Position numbers and translations under genes: made by a program. Below are positions 41,890-44,883 of a stretch of DNA of 44,883 nt, piece by piece. How positions within the stretch are numbered: position 1 is the first letter of the stretch; every line of letters begins with the position of its first letter. Source of the stretch: Actinomycetota bacterium (GTDB lineage Bacteria; Actinomycetota; Acidimicrobiia; Acidimicrobiales; JAJPHE01). The stretch covers positions 1-44,883 of the forward strand of contig JAJPHE010000047.1 in NCBI GenBank assembly GCA_021325435.1. Reading direction: 5' to 3'. Below the pieces are notes generated by a model. That model searched no databases and was not told the origin of the DNA. It saw only the letters and a list, made by a program, of their open reading frames with translations.

Positions 41890-43517
41890 ACCGGGTTCGG
41901 CGGCGAAACGAATCGGCCTGGCTCATCCCCAAAGGTGACGAGCGGACCAACCACCGCCTCAGAGCGGACATGCGCCGCTTCGAGGACGCCGACGAGGTCG
42001 ACGTTGCCGTCGTTGGCTGCGGCGCCGGCGGCGGGGTCCTCACCCAGCGCCTGGCCCGGGCCGGATGGAAGGTGGTGGCCTTCGACGCCGGCCCCTTCTG
42101 GGATCCGGACGCCGACTGGGTCAGCGACGAGGCCGGCTCCCACCACCTCTACTGGACCGAGCCCCGTGTCATTGGGGGCGACGACCCCGTGCCCCTCGGC
42201 AACAACAACTCCGGGCGGGGTGTCGGCGGCTCCATGGTTCATTTCGCCGGGTACGCACCCCGCTTCCATCCGTCGGACTTCCGCACCTACAGCACCGACG
42301 GCGTCGGGTTCGACTGGCCCATCTGCTACGACGACCTGGAGCCCTACTACCGCCAGATGGAGGAGGAGCTGCCGGTCGCGGGCCAACGGTGGCCCTGGGG
42401 CAAGCCCCACAGCTATCCGCACTCACCCCACCCCCTCGGCGTGGACGGCGAGCTGTTCCTTCTCGGCTGCCAACGGCTAGGCATCGATGCCCGCGTCGGC
42501 CCGGTGGCCATCACCAACGGCCGGTTCGGCAACCGCCCGCACTGCATCTACCGGGGCTTCTGCCTGCAAGGGTGCAAGGTCAACGCCAAGGCATCGCCCC
42601 TCATCACCCACGTGCCCGATGCCCTCGCCCACGGCGCCGAGATCCGTCCCAACAGCTTCGTCAGCCGGGTGGCGATCGGCGAGGACGGGCGGGCGGCGGG
42701 CGTCGTGTACTGGAAGGACGGCAAGGAGCGCTTCCAGCGGGCCCGGGCGGTGGCGGTGGCCGGCTACTCGATCGAGACGCCCCGGCTCCTCCTCAACTCG
42801 GCGTGCGAGCGATTCCCCGACGGCCTGTGCAACGACCACGACCTGGTGGGCCGCTTCGTCATGGTGCAAGGGGCCGCCCAGACGGCGGGCCGGTTCGAGC
42901 ACGAGGTACGGATGTACAAGACCCCCCCGCCCGGAGTATCGACCGAGGCGTTCTACGAGACGGACGAGACCCGCGGCGCCAAGCGGGGGTTCTCCATCCA
43001 GACGGTGGCGCCGCTACCCATCGCCTGGGCTGAGCACGTGGCGTCGGAGGGGCACTGGGGCCACGTACTGCGCGAGTACATGAAGGACTACATCCACTGG
43101 GCGAGCCTCGGGGTTCTGTGCGAGTTCCTGCCCCTCGCCCACAACCGGGTCGTCCTCGCCGACGAGACCGACCGCCACGGCCTACCGGTCGCCAAGTTCC
43201 TCTACAGCCAGTGTGACAACGACAAGGCCCTGATGAAGGCGGGCACCCAGGCGATGAAAGAGATCCTCGCCGCTGCCGAGGCCGACGACACGGTAACCAT
43301 CAACCGTTACGCCCACCTGGTCGGGGGATGCCGAATGTCAGCCGACGAACGGTCGGGCGTCGTCGACCACACGCTGCGCACCTTCGCCGTGCCGAACCTC
43401 TACATCACCGACGGCAGCGTGCTTCCGACCCAGGGGGCCGCCAACCCGGCGCTGACCATCATGGCTCTCGCTGCCCGGGCCGCGGACCACCTGATCGCCA
43501 CCGGGGGCCGTTCCTGA
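41886..43517 (+). CDS. GMC-family FAD oxidoreductase (gluconate 2-dehydrogenase-like)
   Basis: This 543-residue flavoprotein starts at GTG 41886 (GTGA overlap). The FAD site is VAVVGCGAGGGVLTQRLARA and the GMC signature GRGVGGSMVHFAGYAPRF follows. The cysteine-bearing GFCLQGCKVNAK is seen in the gluconate dehydrogenase group. The C-terminal HLVGGCRMSAD and ITDGSVLPTQGAANPALTI supply the catalytic His region. It is closer to GA2DH large subunits than to MftG. The physiological alcohol or sugar substrate is unknown. Confidence 0.92.
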   Translation: MNRVRRRNESAWLIPKGDERTNHRLRADMRRFEDADEVDVAVVGCGAGGGVLTQRLARAGWKVVAFDAGPFWDPDADWVSDEAGSHHLYWTEPRVIGGDDPVPLGNNNSGRGVGGSMVHFAGYAPRFHPSDFRTYSTDGVGFDWPICYDDLEPYYRQMEEELPVAGQRWPWGKPHSYPHSPHPLGVDGELFLLGCQRLGIDARVGPVAITNGRFGNRPHCIYRGFCLQGCKVNAKASPLITHVPDALAHGAEIRPNSFVSRVAIGEDGRAAGVVYWKDGKERFQRARAVAVAGYSIETPRLLLNSACERFPDGLCNDHDLVGRFVMVQGAAQTAGRFEHEVRMYKTPPPGVSTEAFYETDETRGAKRGFSIQTVAPLPIAWAEHVASEGHWGHVLREYMKDYIHWASLGVLCEFLPLAHNRVVLADETDRHGLPVAKFLYSQCDNDKALMKAGTQAMKEILAAAEADDTVTINRYAHLVGGCRMSADERSGVVDHTLRTFAVPNLYITDGSVLPTQGAANPALTIMALAARAADHLIATGGRS

Positions 43518-43528
43518 CCGGACGCGGT

Positions 43529-43556
43529 CGAGGGGCGGCCCTAGGGCCGCCCCTCG
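43529..43556. terminator. Perfect palindromic terminator closing the mycofactocin island
   Basis: The 28-base palindrome consists of CGAGGGGCGGCCC (43529-43541), TA, then GGGCCGCCCCTCG (43544-43556). It is placed between the convergent GMC and DUF6458 genes and should stop transcription from both sides. Confidence 0.85.
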
Positions 43557-43575
43557 GCTTCCACACGGAACCTGA

Positions 43576-43824
43576 TCAGTCGACGTAGGTGTCGCGCACC
43601 ACCCGGCGACGAACGGGCGCGCCGTCGTCGACGTAAGTCGTCCGGCGCACACCGCCCCAACCCCCGAAGCCGGTGACCATCAGGGCCACCAGCAGCCCGA
43701 TGCCGCCCACCACCATGAGGATGATGCCGATGGTGTTGATGTTGAACCCGCTGGTCGTGACATGAACCGCAAAGGCCAAAATGGCTCCGATGGCGATGAG
43801 TAGAACGCTCACACCGATGCCCAT
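43576..43824 (-). CDS. DUF6458 family membrane protein
   Basis: This 82-residue protein starts at ATG 43824 with the strong ribosome site AGGAGGTGA. It has two membrane helices (VSVLLIAIGAILAFAVHV and TIGIILMVVGGIGLLVALMV) and a short basic C-terminus with TTYVDDGAPVRRRVVRDTYV. This family is widespread in actinobacteria and has no known function. Confidence 0.88.
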   Translation of the reverse strand: MGIGVSVLLIAIGAILAFAVHVTTSGFNINTIGIILMVVGGIGLLVALMVTGFGGWGGVRRTTYVDDGAPVRRRVVRDTYVD

Positions 43825-43830
43825 CTGAGT

Positions 43831-43840
43831 TCACCTCCTG
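43831..43840 (-). promoter_or_regulatory. Near-perfect Shine-Dalgarno site of the DUF6458 gene
   Basis: CAGGAGGTGA on the minus strand matches the 16S anti-SD fully and lies six bases ahead of the start codon. This supports the start choice and suggests high expression. Confidence 0.7.
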
Positions 43841-43909
43841 GTCACCGGCGACAGCCGCCGGATACTGGGAGGACCTTTCCCTCAGTGGGCCCGACCTATG
43901 CGTGACCGG

Positions 43910-44809
43910 TCAGTCACCGCTCGTAGCCGGCTCGTAGGCGAGCGTGGTCTGGGTTCGTCCCCGCAGGCCCAATTCGCCCGCCACCGACCACCGCCTCTCC
44001 TCGGTGCTCGCTCGAGCGATCGCCTCCTCGCTGGCGAGTACCCGTCCCAGCGTCCGCTTGGCCTCCTCGGTCAGCCGGGCGGCTTCGTTCACCGGGTCGC
44101 CGATGACCGTGTACTCGAGGCGCTCGGCGGTGCCGACGTTTCCGGCGACGACATCACCGGAGGAGACGCCTATCCCCGCGTCGAGGCTGACGACGCCCGT
44201 GGCTGCCAGCACCAGCAGCTCGCGGCGCAGCGTCCGCGCCGCCCGCAGGGCCCGGTCGGCGTGATCCGGCTGGTCCACCGGCGCACCGAACACACAGAGG
44301 GCGCCGTCACCTTCGAACTTGTTGACCCATCCGCCCTCGGCGGCGACAACCCGGACCACCACGTCGAAGAAGGAGTTGAGCGCCGCCATCACCCTCTCGG
44401 GCGACTGCGACTGGGCCAGGCCGGTCGATCCCACCAGGTCGACGAACAGCACGCTGGCCTCACGCCGCTCGCCGCCGAGGCTGATGTCACCGTGGCGCGC
44501 CTTGGTCAAGGCCTCTCTAGCCACCTCGGCTCCCACGTGTCGGCCAAACAGGTCCTGCAGCTGCTGTCGGTCGCGCAGCCCGTCGAGCATGCGGTTGAAT
44601 CCGGCCTGGAGCATCCCGATCTGGCCGGCGTGGCTCACGACCACGTCCGAGCTCAAATCGCCTTGCTCGACCCGCTCCAGCGCCCTTCTCAGGTCCCCTA
44701 GCGGCTCGGCGATCGAGCGGGCCGACGCCGCCGTGACCAGGCCGCCGGCCATCAGGCCGATGGCCGCCAGGACGATTATCGGCATCTCTGACAGGGCGGC
44801 TGTTGTCAA
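43910..44809 (-). CDS. HAMP/class III adenylate-guanylate cyclase, N-terminus missing at the window edge
   Basis: The recovered frame has one membrane helix (IIVLAAIGLMAGGLVTAA), a HAMP domain (SIAEPLGDLRRALERVEQGD) and a class III cyclase domain (SVLFVDLVGSTGLAQSQSPE with metal-binding Asp; WVNKFEGDGALCVFG; AGNVGTAERLEYTVIGDPVN). Family proteins of this type (Rv1318c-like) usually begin with about six membrane helices. Here only the last is seen, TTG 44809 is the first available start, and the frame stays open but turns hydrophilic to the right edge. It is therefore a partial or truncated gene; whether the product is functional is uncertain. Confidence 0.85.
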   Translation of the reverse strand: MTTAALSEMPIIVLAAIGLMAGGLVTAASARSIAEPLGDLRRALERVEQGDLSSDVVVSHAGQIGMLQAGFNRMLDGLRDRQQLQDLFGRHVGAEVAREALTKARHGDISLGGERREASVLFVDLVGSTGLAQSQSPERVMAALNSFFDVVVRVVAAEGGWVNKFEGDGALCVFGAPVDQPDHADRALRAARTLRRELLVLAATGVVSLDAGIGVSSGDVVAGNVGTAERLEYTVIGDPVNEAARLTEEAKRTLGRVLASEEAIARASTEERRWSVAGELGLRGRTQTTLAYEPATSGD

Positions 44810-44883
44810 GGGATGGGTGCGAGGTTGTTTGCGGGGTTGACCAGGGCTGATGTCGGGGAGCTCCTGTTCGCGGGGCGCGCGCC

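Noticed and set aside
41886-43517. Calling the GMC gene mftG
   Set aside because: Motifs and the coupled subunit-3 gene fit gluconate 2-dehydrogenase better than the stand-alone MftG type.
1-44883. CRISPR array or long tandem repeats
   Set aside because: No regularly spaced repeats were seen at any point in the window.

Overview
The window is high-GC DNA from an actinobacterium. F420-dependent (LLM-type) and mycothiol-type enzymes, DUF6458, an encoded-CCA tRNA-Gly and a mycofactocin operon point to Actinomycetota, and the gene mix (fused citrate synthases, mycofactocin FadH/OYE genes) would fit class Acidimicrobiia; that placement is inference, not proof. GTG and TTG starts are common and genes are tightly packed; no gene-free stretch exceeds 300 bases.

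Left part (1-26.7 kb) is chromosomal background. It opens with a broken IS256-type transposase at the edge. Then come a DJ-1/PfpI protein, a zinc-ribbon protein, a mycothiol-dependent enzyme, DUF6098 and PAS proteins; a three-gene operon (SCP2-like protein, glutamine synthetase-like ligase, class I amidotransferase peptidase); a DUF4097-PadR operon with a double-palindrome promoter; a thiolase plus DUF35 partner; a class A PBP; and a NiCoT metal transporter. A striking divergent pair of citrate synthases follows, one fused to CBS domains and the other to a DNA-binding domain. Next are a diiron ferritin-like protein, two acyl-CoA synthetases, STAS and excisionase-like proteins, a flavodoxin-like protein, carbonic anhydrase, tRNA-Gly, dUTPase, oligoribonuclease, an F420-dependent oxidoreductase and a 1-Cys peroxiredoxin.

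Right part (26.9-43.5 kb) is a 17-gene, translationally coupled mycofactocin island. It holds mftA, mftB, mftC, two FadH/OYE-type FMN/FAD/4Fe-4S oxidoreductases, ETF alpha, a FixC-like flavoprotein, a FixX-like ferredoxin, ETF beta, mftE, a mycofactocin-coupled SDR, a MoxR ATPase, a VWA protein, mftF, a small membrane protein, a gluconate-2-dehydrogenase subunit-3-like protein and a GMC flavoprotein. Read as a system, it makes a glycosylated peptide redox cofactor (A, B, C, E, F), uses it in an SDR dehydrogenase, and carries its own route for electrons to the quinone pool (OYE enzymes, ETF, FixC/FixX). It also has a possible metallo- or complex-maturation module (MoxR/VWA) and a second, membrane-linked flavoprotein dehydrogenase. 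No mftD, mftR or ordinary mftG is seen in the window.

The island ends in a perfect 28-base palindromic terminator. After it come a DUF6458 membrane protein and a HAMP/class III nucleotide cyclase whose N-terminal membrane part is missing at the right edge.
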